Assembly: GCA_947258825.1 (NCBI GenBank) | Contig: CAMYJX010000005.1 | Span: 1-54,919, forward strand | Length of the DNA stretch: 54,919 nt | DNA from: an uncultured Pseudomonadales bacterium | GTDB lineage: Bacteria > Pseudomonadota > Gammaproteobacteria > Pseudomonadales > Azotimanducaceae | Reading direction: 5' to 3' | Shown here: piece by piece, positions 34,372 through 41,624 of the stretch | Layout of the letters: every line of letters begins with the position of its first letter | How positions within the stretch are numbered: position 1 is the stretch's first letter | Program-made: the position numbers and the translations under genes | The notes under the pieces: model-generated | Database searches by the model: none | What the model saw: only the letters and a program-made list of their open reading frames with translations | Told to the model about the DNA's origin: nothing

Positions 34372-34437
34372 GTGCAACGCGGGTGCAACGCGGGTGCAAC
34401 GCGGGAGCAACGCGGGAGCAACGCGGGAGCAACGCGG
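34372..34437. repeat. 11-bp tandem repeat, about six copies
   Basis: Five complete units (gggtgcaacgc twice, then gggagcaacgc three times) occupy 34381-34435 after a partial one (34372-34380). The array starts 3 bp past the stop of the YeeE-type gene on the minus strand. It is in the 134-bp gap ahead of the PA2779-type gene. The variants are grouped by type, as expected from recent slippage. Confidence 0.9.
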
Positions 34438-34439
34438 AT

Positions 34440-34871
34440 TCAGGCCTGTGGCGCCGCCTTGGGCAGCAGAAAAACCTCATAGATCACCATGCCCAGCACG
34501 AATGCGGGAAGAAACAGCCAGGCTCGGATATCCAGCGTCAAGGCGGCAACGATGGCAGGTCCGGGGCAGAACCCGGCCACGCCCCAGCCAACGCCGAAAA
34601 TGGCCGCGCCTCCAAGCAGGCGCCTATCGAGCGTGGTTTTTGCCGGCAAGTGAAAATTCCGGTCGAACAGGGGCGCCGCGCGCCGGTTGACAACCGTATA
34701 GCCTATCGCCGAGGTAATCACGGCGCTGGCAAGTACCAGCAGGAGCGCTGGATCCCAGTTGCTGTCCAACGTGAGAAAAGCGAGCACCTTATTCGGATCG
34801 GTCATTCCGGACACTGCCAACCCTGCCCCGAACAAAGCACCCGCCAGCAGCCCGCTCAGTATCTGCTTCAT
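34440..34871 (-). CDS. YeeE/YedE-type half transporter (second of a pair)
   Basis: This 143-residue inner-membrane protein has about four helices. The markers are LSGLLAGALFGAGLAVSGMTDPNKV at the N-terminus and GWGVAGFCPGPAIVAAL near residue 110, with the conserved cysteine of this thiosulfate/sulfur transporter family (TsuA/PmpB-like). It is half the length of TsuA, and the other half is the gene just upstream on the same strand. The ATG at 34871 lies in a 17-bp duplication. It probably imports or exports thiosulfate or a related sulfur species, given the neighbouring sulfide genes. Confidence 0.87.
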   Translation of the reverse strand: MKQILSGLLAGALFGAGLAVSGMTDPNKVLAFLTLDSNWDPALLLVLASAVITSAIGYTVVNRRAAPLFDRNFHLPAKTTLDRRLLGGAAIFGVGWGVAGFCPGPAIVAALTLDIRAWLFLPAFVLGMVIYEVFLLPKAAPQA

Positions 34872-34900
34872 GCTCCGTGCACCCTCATGCTCCGTGCACC
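34869..34900. repeat. 15-bp direct repeat (17-bp period) at a gene junction
   Basis: catgctccgtgcacc occurs at 34869-34883 and again at 34886-34900. The first copy holds the start codon of the second YeeE gene and the second copy holds the last codons and stop of the first. The gene junction therefore looks like a duplication product. Confidence 0.75.
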
Positions 34901-35316
34901 AGCGTGGCAGTGAGCACGCCCACCGCCAGAAACACGCCAGTGGCTGCAAAGGAGCGCTTCGAAAGGCGGGCGACCCCGCAGACGCCGTGGCCGCTGGTGC
35001 AGCCGGACCCCAGGCGAGTGCCCACACCCACCAGCAGGCCGGCAACCATCAGCGCGATAATCTGCGCGTCGGTCAAGGCAGGAGTGACCGGCCGAGCGAC
35101 AAACCCGTATGCAAGCCAGCCACCCAGGCCGAGTCCCGCAACAAAGGCCAGAGGCCAGTGCATCCCGTCAGCCCGGCGCGATGTGCCGGGCCGAAGCGCG
35201 TGCATGGCATTGGCCGAGATGCCGCTGATGCCAGCCACGCGACCCAGCGTCAACCAGAGCAGCACCGCTGCGGATCCGATAAGAACACCGCCCGTTACCG
35301 GAGCTATCCAATCCAT
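34885..35316 (-). CDS. YeeE/YedE-type half transporter (first of a pair)
   Basis: This 143-residue membrane protein has about four helices (near residues 8-28, 50-72, 85-102 and 120-140) and the family motif GSGCTSGHGVCG, which carries the cysteine implicated in passing sulfur compounds through TsuA-type channels. Its partner begins 13 bp downstream. The pair corresponds to the split PmpA/PmpB arrangement. It follows the SQR fusion by 74 bp on the same strand, so it may be the distal end of the sulfide operon. Confidence 0.88.
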   Translation of the reverse strand: MDWIAPVTGGVLIGSAAVLLWLTLGRVAGISGISANAMHALRPGTSRRADGMHWPLAFVAGLGLGGWLAYGFVARPVTPALTDAQIIALMVAGLLVGVGTRLGSGCTSGHGVCGVARLSKRSFAATGVFLAVGVLTATLVHGA

Positions 35317-35390
35317 GGTCCTGACCTTCTTACTTAGCGGCTGAGGCCGATATCACAGCACAAGACAGCGGCGCCATAAACCCCAACACT

Positions 35391-37151
35391 TCACGACGAG
35401 CAGGCCGGCTGAGAATCGTGCGGGGTCGGATCGTGGGGCAGCAGCGAAGGGCTGGCAAGCCATTCCCGGCCTTTGAGCATCAGGTCGAAATAGATGGGGA
35501 TCATCATGTGGGCCTTCATGAACCAGGCAAGCGCCGTCGGATTACGGCCGTCCAGCACCCAGCGTGGCAACGACGGCAGCAGCTTGCCTCCGTAGCCGAA
35601 CTCAGCAAGAACCACTTTGCCGCGCTCGACGGTGAGGGGGCAGGAACCATAGCCATCGTAGATGGCCCTGGGCGCATGACCCTCCAGAACGGCCAGGACA
35701 TTCTCAGCCACCACCGGCGCCTGCTTGCGAACCGCTGCCGCCGTTTTGGCATTGGGCGCTGAGCAGGCATCACCCAGGCCGAACACGTTGCCGAATTCCT
35801 GATGCGCAAGGGTTTCCGGCGAGACTTTCACCCAGCCGGCCTCGTCTGCCAGGGGGCTGCTGCGCACAAAATCTGGCGCCACCTGAGGCGGACAGACGTG
35901 GAGCATGTCGAACTCGACCTCGAGGCTGGTAGTCTGTTCGCCCGCGGTAACATCGAACCAGGCCTTCTTCGAGGGCCCGTCTACGGCCTTCAGATTGCTG
36001 TTGAAGTTGAGCGCTGCACCGTAGCGTTCCACGTACTTCTGCAATGCGGGAACATACTCGGGAACACCGAACAGCACGCCACCGGCATTGTGGAAGGCGA
36101 CCTCTACATCCTGCAGCCGCTTCTGCCTGAGCCAGTAATCGCAGGAAAGGTACATGGCTTTCTGGGGGGCACCCGCGCACTTGATGGGCATGGGCGGCTG
36201 GGTAAACACGGCACGCCCGGCACGCAGGCTCTGAACCAGCTCCCAGGTGTAAGGCGCCATGTCGAAGAGGTAGTTGGAGGTCACGCCATTGCGCCCCAGG
36301 GTATCCAGCAGGCCATCCACGCCGTGCCAATCGAGCTTGATACCAGGTGCTACGACCAGGGCCCGATAACCAATGAGCTCACCATCCTCCAGCACGACCG
36401 CGTGACGCTCCGGCTCGAACGCGGCTACGGCGGCTCTCAGCCATCTGACGCCCTCGGGCATGACCTTCGCCATCGCCCTTTCCGTGCGGTTGCGCGGGAA
36501 CACGCCAGCACCCACCAGGGTCCAGCCGGGTTGGTAGTAGTGCCATTCGCTGGGCTCGATCACGGCCACATCGAGGTCCGGTTTGCGACGGAGCAGACTG
36601 GAGGCGGTAGCAAGACCACCGGCACCGCCCCCGACAATAACCACGTCGTGGGTCGGGAAGGACCGCGGCCGGGCGCCCTCCGGCTGCGCGGCAACATTCT
36701 CCTCGCCGTCCTCACCTCTGAGGGAAACGCTCTGAAAACGGGATTCGAGGCGCTCCCGCAGACCTTCCAGATCGTAACCCTGACTCAGCGTCGCAGCGAG
36801 CAAGACGTCCGGCGAAAGATGATGAGATTCGGCCAGCGCCCAAAGCGAAATAGAGCGGGTACCCGTCCGACAGAAGGCGAGCACAGGCCCTGCCGCTCCG
36901 TCCAGCAGCGAAGCAAAAGCACCAACATCGTCATCGGTAATTCGGCCGGATTTCACCGGCTGAGCATGAAATATGATCCCGTGCCGCCCCGCTGCTTCCC
37001 GAAGCGCTTGCGTACTCGGCTGGTCGTCGGCCTCGCCATCCGGTCGGTTGCTGATGATGGTGCGGAAACCCCGACTGGCCAGAATGCCTACGTCCGATTC
37101 GCTTATCTGAGCCGAGACGGAGAGAAATGGAGAAATCGTTTTAATGTCCAT
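35391..37151 (-). CDS. DUF442 (Blh-type) phosphatase/rhodanese-like domain fused to sulfide:quinone oxidoreductase
   Basis: This 586-residue fusion carries residues 1-115 of the TIGR01244/DUF442 family (ISPFLSVSAQISESDVGILA) with catalytic loop CRTGTR at 94-99, a rhodanese-length loop that may handle persulfide sulfur. A linker of about 50 residues leads to an FAD domain (VVIVGGGAGGLATA near 170). This domain is a type II SQR: IKCAGAPQKAMYLSCDYW holds the redox cysteine, GLGDACSAPNAKTAAAVRKQ is the FAD-contact motif, and a second cysteine lies in HVCPPQVAPDF. It oxidises sulfide to a persulfide, sending electrons to quinone. The C-terminal amphipathic part (WFMKAHMMIPIYFDLMLKG) anchors it to the membrane. 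It lies 39 bp after the TauE-like gene. Confidence 0.93.
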   Translation of the reverse strand: MDIKTISPFLSVSAQISESDVGILASRGFRTIISNRPDGEADDQPSTQALREAAGRHGIIFHAQPVKSGRITDDDVGAFASLLDGAAGPVLAFCRTGTRSISLWALAESHHLSPDVLLAATLSQGYDLEGLRERLESRFQSVSLRGEDGEENVAAQPEGARPRSFPTHDVVIVGGGAGGLATASSLLRRKPDLDVAVIEPSEWHYYQPGWTLVGAGVFPRNRTERAMAKVMPEGVRWLRAAVAAFEPERHAVVLEDGELIGYRALVVAPGIKLDWHGVDGLLDTLGRNGVTSNYLFDMAPYTWELVQSLRAGRAVFTQPPMPIKCAGAPQKAMYLSCDYWLRQKRLQDVEVAFHNAGGVLFGVPEYVPALQKYVERYGAALNFNSNLKAVDGPSKKAWFDVTAGEQTTSLEVEFDMLHVCPPQVAPDFVRSSPLADEAGWVKVSPETLAHQEFGNVFGLGDACSAPNAKTAAAVRKQAPVVAENVLAVLEGHAPRAIYDGYGSCPLTVERGKVVLAEFGYGGKLLPSLPRWVLDGRNPTALAWFMKAHMMIPIYFDLMLKGREWLASPSLLPHDPTPHDSQPACSS

Positions 37152-37190
37152 GTTTTCGATGCTTCTGAAGCTGTTGCAGGCTAGCGCCGC

Positions 37191-37973
37191 CTAAATGAGT
37201 GCAGGCGCTGATTTGAAGAGGATGTAGCCACCCATGATGATGAGAAAGACCCCGAAGCCTTTCTTCAGCTTGTCCTGGGGAATCAGCCCGCCGATGAGGT
37301 TACCCGCCAGGCTCCCGGCGATTCCGAGCGCCGTGACCAGGCCTATGATCTCCCAGTCCAGGCTGAGATCCTGCGTGGCCAGCACATCCTGGTACTTATA
37401 AAACCCGCTGAAGGATTTAAGCGCGATGATGACCAGGCTGGTGCCAACCGCCTGACGCATGCTGAGCCCGCCCAGCAGCACCAGCGCGGGCACCACCAGG
37501 AAGCCGCCGCCGACACCAACCAGACCCGTGATGATGCCCACGATCAACCCGTCCAGAGGGATTTTCCAGGCGGAACGGGGCGCGGCCGGGCGCCTCGCGC
37601 TCGCTTTCTCCAGGTCGATAGGTCGCAGCATCAGCACGGAAGCAGCCAGCATGACGCCAGCGAACAGCGTCAATTGAAAGGCTCCAGACACGAAAACCGC
37701 CAGCCAGGCGCCCAGATAGGTACCGAGCATTCCAGGCGCGCCGAACAGCAGCACCGCCCGCCAGTTCACCAGACCCGAGCGGATGTAAGGCACGCTGCCA
37801 ACGGCCGCGATGGCACCGACGATTGCAAGGGACCCGGCGATGGCCAGCTTCTCCGGCTGGTCCAGCAGATAAACCAGAACAGGTACCGTCAGGATAGAGC
37901 CGCCGGAGCCCAACAGGCCAAGGCTGAGCCCGATAGCAATGGCACCGGGCCAGGCGAGCACTAAAGCGGCCAT
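37191..37973 (-). CDS. TauE/SafE-family sulfite exporter-like protein
   Basis: This 260-residue membrane protein has eight hydrophobic segments in two repeated halves: LSLGLLGSGGSILTVPVLVYLL in the first and GIITGLVGVGGGFLVVPALVLL in the second, the duplicated glycine-rich motif of TauE/SafE. It probably exports sulfite or another sulfur anion produced by the persulfide dioxygenase encoded 71 bp upstream. GGAGAGAG precedes the ATG. It is the second gene of the sigma-54-driven operon. Confidence 0.9.
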   Translation of the reverse strand: MAALVLAWPGAIAIGLSLGLLGSGGSILTVPVLVYLLDQPEKLAIAGSLAIVGAIAAVGSVPYIRSGLVNWRAVLLFGAPGMLGTYLGAWLAVFVSGAFQLTLFAGVMLAASVLMLRPIDLEKASARRPAAPRSAWKIPLDGLIVGIITGLVGVGGGFLVVPALVLLGGLSMRQAVGTSLVIIALKSFSGFYKYQDVLATQDLSLDWEIIGLVTALGIAGSLAGNLIGGLIPQDKLKKGFGVFLIIMGGYILFKSAPALI

Positions 37974-38044
37974 CAGCCTCTCTCCTTAATTGATCTCAAA
38001 TGCGTCATGTTTTCTTCAGGGTTTTTTCCAAAGCGTTGGGGAGA

Positions 38045-38908
38045 CTACGCCGCTCGTACCGGAATCTTCAGATACTGCATGCCGTTGTCTTCCGGCGGCG
38101 CAAACGCCGCGCCCCGCATGTTGAACTGCACTGATGGGAGCAGCAGTCTGGGTGCGGCCAGATCCTTGTCCCGTGCCCGACGGAAGGTGACGAATTCCTC
38201 TTCGGAGACAGCATCACGAACATGGATGTTGGATTGCCGCTCGTCGGCTACCGTGGTGCGGCAACAGAATGCATCCCGGGATTCCGTTTCGTAGTCATGG
38301 CACAGGTAGAGCACGGTTTGCTCGGGCAGCGAAAGAATTCGCCGGATGGACCGGTACAGAACATGGGCATCTCCGCCGGGAAAATCAGTCCGGGCGGTGC
38401 CGTAGTCGGGCATGAAAATCGTATCGCCCACGAAGGCGGCGCCTTCGAACACATAGGTCACGCAGGCCGGCGTGTGGCCGGGCGTATGCCAGACCGTGCA
38501 TTCGAGGTTGCCCACCCGGAAAATTTCACCGTCTTCGAAGAGGCGATCAAACTGGCTGCCGTCGCGGGCAAATTCCGGCTCGGCATTGAAAAGGTCGCCG
38601 AAGACCGACTGCACCTCGGTCACCTGGCTGCCGAGCGCTGTCTGTCCGCCCAGCTGGGCTTGGAGGTAGCTGGCGCCCGAGAGGTGATCGGCATGGACAT
38701 GGGTTTCCAGGATCCAGGCCACTTCCAGACCCTGCTTGCGCACAAAGTCCAAAATGCGATCGGCGGACGTCGTCGCGGTGCGCCCCGAGGCGGGATCGTA
38801 GTCAAGAACCGAATCGATGACGGCAGCAGTGTTGGACTGCGGATCGGCGACCACATAGCTGTAGGTATAGGTCGCTTCATCAAAGAAAGCTTCAATTTCG
38901 GGTTTCAT
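38045..38908 (-). CDS. pdo: persulfide dioxygenase (ETHE1-like MBL-fold)
   Basis: This 287-residue metallo-beta-lactamase-fold enzyme oxidises glutathione persulfide to sulfite with O2. The motif THVHADHLSG supplies H70, H72, D74 and H75, followed by WHTPGHTPACVTYV and VGDTIFMPDYG for the remaining histidine and aspartate ligands. The start at 38908 (MKPEIEAFFD) has GAGG upstream; a longer frame from 38974 runs through the promoter leader. It is first in the pdo-tauE-sqr operon and diverges from fisR. The product sulfite fits the TauE-type exporter next door. Confidence 0.92.
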   Translation of the reverse strand: MKPEIEAFFDEATYTYSYVVADPQSNTAAVIDSVLDYDPASGRTATTSADRILDFVRKQGLEVAWILETHVHADHLSGASYLQAQLGGQTALGSQVTEVQSVFGDLFNAEPEFARDGSQFDRLFEDGEIFRVGNLECTVWHTPGHTPACVTYVFEGAAFVGDTIFMPDYGTARTDFPGGDAHVLYRSIRRILSLPEQTVLYLCHDYETESRDAFCCRTTVADERQSNIHVRDAVSEEEFVTFRRARDKDLAAPRLLLPSVQFNMRGAAFAPPEDNGMQYLKIPVRAA

Positions 38909-38993
38909 GCTTGGCCTCTTCACCTGCGCCTCGATCGACGGCCATCGACATGCGCCTATATTCCATTTATACATAAGGTTATAACTTTTTCAA

Positions 38994-39010
38994 TGCTTAA
39001 ACCGTGCCAA
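38994..39010 (-). promoter_or_regulatory. sigma-54 (-24/-12) promoter of the pdo operon
   Basis: On the minus strand TTGGCACG (39010-39003), then four bases, then AAGCAT reads as a -24/-12 element. The invariant GG (39008-39007) and GC (38996-38995) are separated by exactly 10 bp. The -24 half is a perfect match; the -12 half keeps GC but has AAGCA instead of TTGCA. Transcription would begin near 38984, about 75 bp ahead of pdo. Confidence 0.82.
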
Positions 39011-39027
39011 GTGCTCAAGCTATGGAT

Positions 39028-39040
39028 AATCAAGGATTTA
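39028..39040. promoter_or_regulatory. IHF binding site
   Basis: AATCAA-GGAT-TTA matches the IHF consensus WATCAANNNNTTR at every specified base. It lies between the sigma-54 promoter and the candidate enhancer repeats, where IHF bending normally helps an activator touch the polymerase. Confidence 0.65.
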
Positions 39041-39062
39041 GCTCACAACAGGAGTGGTTAGC

Positions 39063-39129
39063 TGCCATAAATGGCATATACTCTGCTGCCAGAACTGCCA
39101 GTTTTGACGCAAACAGTTTTGACGCAAAT
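39063..39129. promoter_or_regulatory. candidate FisR enhancer (UAS) region: palindrome plus direct repeat
   Basis: A perfect palindrome TGCCAT-AA-ATGGCA (39063-39076) is followed by two adjacent 15-bp copies of agttttgacgcaaac/t (39100-39114, 39115-39129), identical at 14 of 15 bases. Relative to the inferred pdo start of transcription these are about 80-145 bp upstream, the usual range for sigma-54 activators. Which element FisR binds is not known. Confidence 0.5.
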
Positions 39130-39141
39130 GGATGCAGACCC

Positions 39142-40476
39142 ATGGAAATCAGCTCGGACGCGGCGGCCATCCTCAACTGCCTGAAGGACCCGGCGATTCT
39201 GCTGAGCCGTGACTACGAAATCCTGGCCGCCAATGGCGCTTACCAGGCTGTCTATGGCCAGGAAGCCAACCTGCGCAACCGCCGCTGCTATCAGGTTTCC
39301 CACCGCTACTCCGTGCCCTGCGACCAGGCGGGGGAGTCCTGCCCGCTGAAAAAGAGCCTGCAGACCGGCGACAACAGCCAGGTGCTGCATATTCATCACA
39401 CCCCCCGGGGAGAGGAATACGTCAACGTGGAAATGTGGCCGGTGCAGGACCCTGGCAGCGGGGAGGTTCTTTACTTCATCGAGATCATGCGGCCGTCCAG
39501 CGTGGCCAGCGCCAATGCCAGCGGCGAAGGGCTCGTGGGACGCTCACCGGCCTTTCAGAGAGCTCTCGCGCTCGTTCAGCGGGTCGCGCCCAGTGACGCA
39601 ACGGTGCTGCTGCTAGGAGAATCGGGTACCGGAAAAGAGCTGCTGGCGGAAAGCGTGCATCGGCTGTCAAAACGGGCAACCGGGCCCTTCGTGCCGCTGG
39701 AGTGCACCGGGCTGCCGGACGCGCTGTTCGAAAGCGAGCTGTTCGGCTACGCGAAGGGGGCGTTCACCGGGGCGAATGCCGACAAACCGGGCCTGGTGGA
39801 GGCGGCCCAGGGCGGCACGCTGTTCCTTGACGAGGTGGGGGACATACCGTTGCCGGCCCAGGTCAAGCTGCTGAGACTGCTCGAAACCCGTCGTTTCCGC
39901 CGGGTCGGCAGCACCGCGTGGCAGGACGCCGACTTTCGCCTGGTCTGCGCGACCCATCGGGACCTTACGGCCATGGTGGCGGCGGGGGATTTTCGCGAAG
40001 ATCTTTTCTACCGCCTGAACGTGTTCGACGTCGAGCTGCCACCGCTGCGTGAACGACGGGAGGACATTGGGCCACTGATCCAGTCCATGCTGACGCGCCT
40101 GGCCATGCAAGACAGGGTGACGTTCTCACCAGAGGCGCTGGCGTCGCTTTCCCGTTACCGATTCCCGGGTAACGTGCGGGAACTGCGCAACCTGGTGGAG
40201 CGGGCCGTGCTGCTGACCGACGACGGCGTGGTCCGGGACGAACATCTGCCGCCACGGGTGCGCGGCAACGCGCCAGGTACCGACACCTGGCCAACCGTCG
40301 AGGGCACCCGGTCGCCCGCGGAGGGCACCCGTGTGATCCCTTTGGCAGATGCCGAAACCGCCTATCTGAGGCACGCGCTGACAATTCATCAGGGGGATCG
40401 GAAAGGCCTGGCGGAAGCGCTAGGTATCAGCGAGCGCGCCCTCTATCGGAAGCTGTCCGCGCTCCAGGCCGACTGA
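39142..40476 (+). CDS. fisR: FisR-type sigma-54-dependent activator sensing sulfane sulfur
   Basis: This 444-residue bacterial enhancer-binding protein begins with a sensory domain carrying C49, C60 and C67 ([12 protein letters not shown], then GESCPL), the spacing C-X10-C-X6-C of the FisR sensor cysteines C53/C64/C71 that react with polysulfide. An AAA+ domain follows with Walker A GESGTGKE (159-166), the sigma-54 contact loop GAFTGA (206-211) and Walker B LFLDEVGD; a Fis-type HTH ([17 protein letters not shown]) ends it. The open frame extends to a GTG at 39004, but that would make the IHF site, repeats and part of the promoter coding; ATG 39142 matches the family length. It diverges from the pdo-tauE-sqr operon it should activate. 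Confidence 0.92.
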   Translation: MEISSDAAAILNCLKDPAILLSRDYEILAANGAYQAVYGQEANLRNRRCYQVSHRYSVPCDQAGESCPLKKSLQTGDNSQVLHIHHTPRGEEYVNVEMWPVQDPGSGEVLYFIEIMRPSSVASANASGEGLVGRSPAFQRALALVQRVAPSDATVLLLGESGTGKELLAESVHRLSKRATGPFVPLECTGLPDALFESELFGYAKGAFTGANADKPGLVEAAQGGTLFLDEVGDIPLPAQVKLLRLLETRRFRRVGSTAWQDADFRLVCATHRDLTAMVAAGDFREDLFYRLNVFDVELPPLRERREDIGPLIQSMLTRLAMQDRVTFSPEALASLSRYRFPGNVRELRNLVERAVLLTDDGVVRDEHLPPRVRGNAPGTDTWPTVEGTRSPAEGTRVIPLADAETAYLRHALTIHQGDRKGLAEALGISERALYRKLSALQAD

Positions 40477-40502
40477 GCGAATCACCCGGCGCACTCGCCA
40501 CC

Positions 40503-40553
40503 CTTGTCTATAATTTTTCTTGTCTATACGGGAAACCCGGGAGCCTCCGGGTT
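40503..40553 (+). promoter_or_regulatory. candidate ppk2 promoter/leader: direct repeat, TATAAT and hairpin
   Basis: CTTGTCTATA occurs at 40503-40512 and 40519-40528 (16-bp period); the first copy overlaps TATAAT (40509-40514), a perfect -10 hexamer without a good -35. A hairpin AACCCGG/CCGGGTT (40534-40540 with 40547-40553, six-base loop) follows in the leader. There is no T-run after it, so it is not a standard terminator. Confidence 0.35.
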
Positions 40554-40626
40554 GTGTCTCCGATGTTATTGTGCGAGGTAGGAGTTGATTCTCGCCTGAA
40601 CCTAACCTTTCGATAGGCATAGCTAA

Positions 40627-41607
40627 ATGACGACCACAGAACCCTTACAACCAGTCCCCGACGACCAGACAGGGGATGATGCGCCTGCCCCGAAGCCCTC
40701 GAAACAGACCAGCGCGCTGACCCAGGAAGAGAAGATTCTGGGCAAAACGCTCAAGAAAAGCGTTCATCTGACATCTGAGGAACTGGCCGCCGTCAACACC
40801 CGAAAGGGGCTCTTTCAGCTGCTGAGCACCAAGAACGTCAACGTAGAGAAAGCGCTGATCAAGCTTCGCTACGAGCAGGAACTGGAGCTGCTGCAGGTAC
40901 AGCTGGTGAAGCTGCAACGAGCCGTTCAGCTCGAGGGCAGGCGGGTTGCCATCATCTTCGAGGGGCGAGACGCGGCGGGCAAGGGAGGTTCCATCCGCCG
41001 GTTCATCGAGCACCTCAATCCTCGCAGCGCCCGGGTGGTTGCCCTGCCCAAACCAACCGAGGTGCAGAAGGGCCAGTGGTACTTCCAGCGTTACACCCAG
41101 CATCTGCCGGACCCCGGCGAAATCGTCTTCTTCGATCGCAGCTGGTACAACCGAGCGGTGGTGGAGCCAGTCATGGGCTTCTGCTCGCAACAGCAATACC
41201 GCATCTTCATGCAGCAGGTGCCCGAGTTCGAGCACATGCTCTACGAGGACAACATCGAGCTGGTGAAATTCTGGTTTTCAATCTCAAAAGAGGTGCAGAA
41301 CGAGCGCTTCGAATCGCGACGCCTCGACCCGCTGAAGCAGTGGAAGATCAGCCCGGTGGACGACAAGGCCCAGGAAAACTGGGATCTCTATACCCGGTAC
41401 AAAGAAGAGATGTTCAGCAAGACCCACACATCTTACAGCCCCTGGATCCTGGTCAGGGCTAACGACAAGAAGAAGGCTCGCCTGGAAAGCATGCGGTACG
41501 TGCTGTCCAAGCTCGAGTATCCGGGCAAAGAAGAATCGAAAACCAATCTTGCGCCGGACCCGGACATCGTGACCCGCTACCACCGGTCCAGTAAAAGCGT
41601 CGACTAG
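40627..41607 (+). CDS. ppk2: polyphosphate kinase 2
   Basis: This 326-residue cytosolic kinase moves phosphate between polyphosphate and nucleoside diphosphates. The P-loop GRDAAGKGG is at residues 113-121, and the lid or Walker B segment FFDRSWYNRAVVEPVMGF near 174-191 matches PPK2. The core ends with THTSYSPWILVRANDKKKAR. An acidic and proline-rich 30-residue N-terminus precedes a long helical region (about 40-100), common in class I PPK2 enzymes. The gene is probably monocistronic, converging on the EAL-protein gene with 17 bp between the stops. It may regenerate GTP or ATP from polyphosphate under stress. Confidence 0.93.
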   Translation: MTTTEPLQPVPDDQTGDDAPAPKPSKQTSALTQEEKILGKTLKKSVHLTSEELAAVNTRKGLFQLLSTKNVNVEKALIKLRYEQELELLQVQLVKLQRAVQLEGRRVAIIFEGRDAAGKGGSIRRFIEHLNPRSARVVALPKPTEVQKGQWYFQRYTQHLPDPGEIVFFDRSWYNRAVVEPVMGFCSQQQYRIFMQQVPEFEHMLYEDNIELVKFWFSISKEVQNERFESRRLDPLKQWKISPVDDKAQENWDLYTRYKEEMFSKTHTSYSPWILVRANDKKKARLESMRYVLSKLEYPGKEESKTNLAPDPDIVTRYHRSSKSVD

Positions 41608-41624
41608 TGCGGGCCCGGCAGCAT

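Noticed and set aside
33779..34437. Two repeat arrays considered as CRISPR
   Set aside because: Units of 18 and 11 bp are directly adjacent with no unique spacers, and no cas genes are present.
38966..38983. TTATA-N8-TATAA half palindrome near the pdo promoter as a BigR/SqrR-type operator
   Set aside because: No ArsR-type regulator gene is present and the match is short in AT-rich DNA; the FisR explanation covers the region better.
39004..39141. Upstream extension of fisR from GTG 39004
   Set aside because: It would make the IHF site and direct repeats coding (as repeated SFDAN) and overlaps the sigma-54 element; the family length and cysteine positions fit ATG 39142.
40534..40553. Hairpin in the ppk2 leader as an intrinsic terminator of fisR
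   Set aside because: The stem is followed by mixed sequence without a T-run, so it is listed only as a leader structure.
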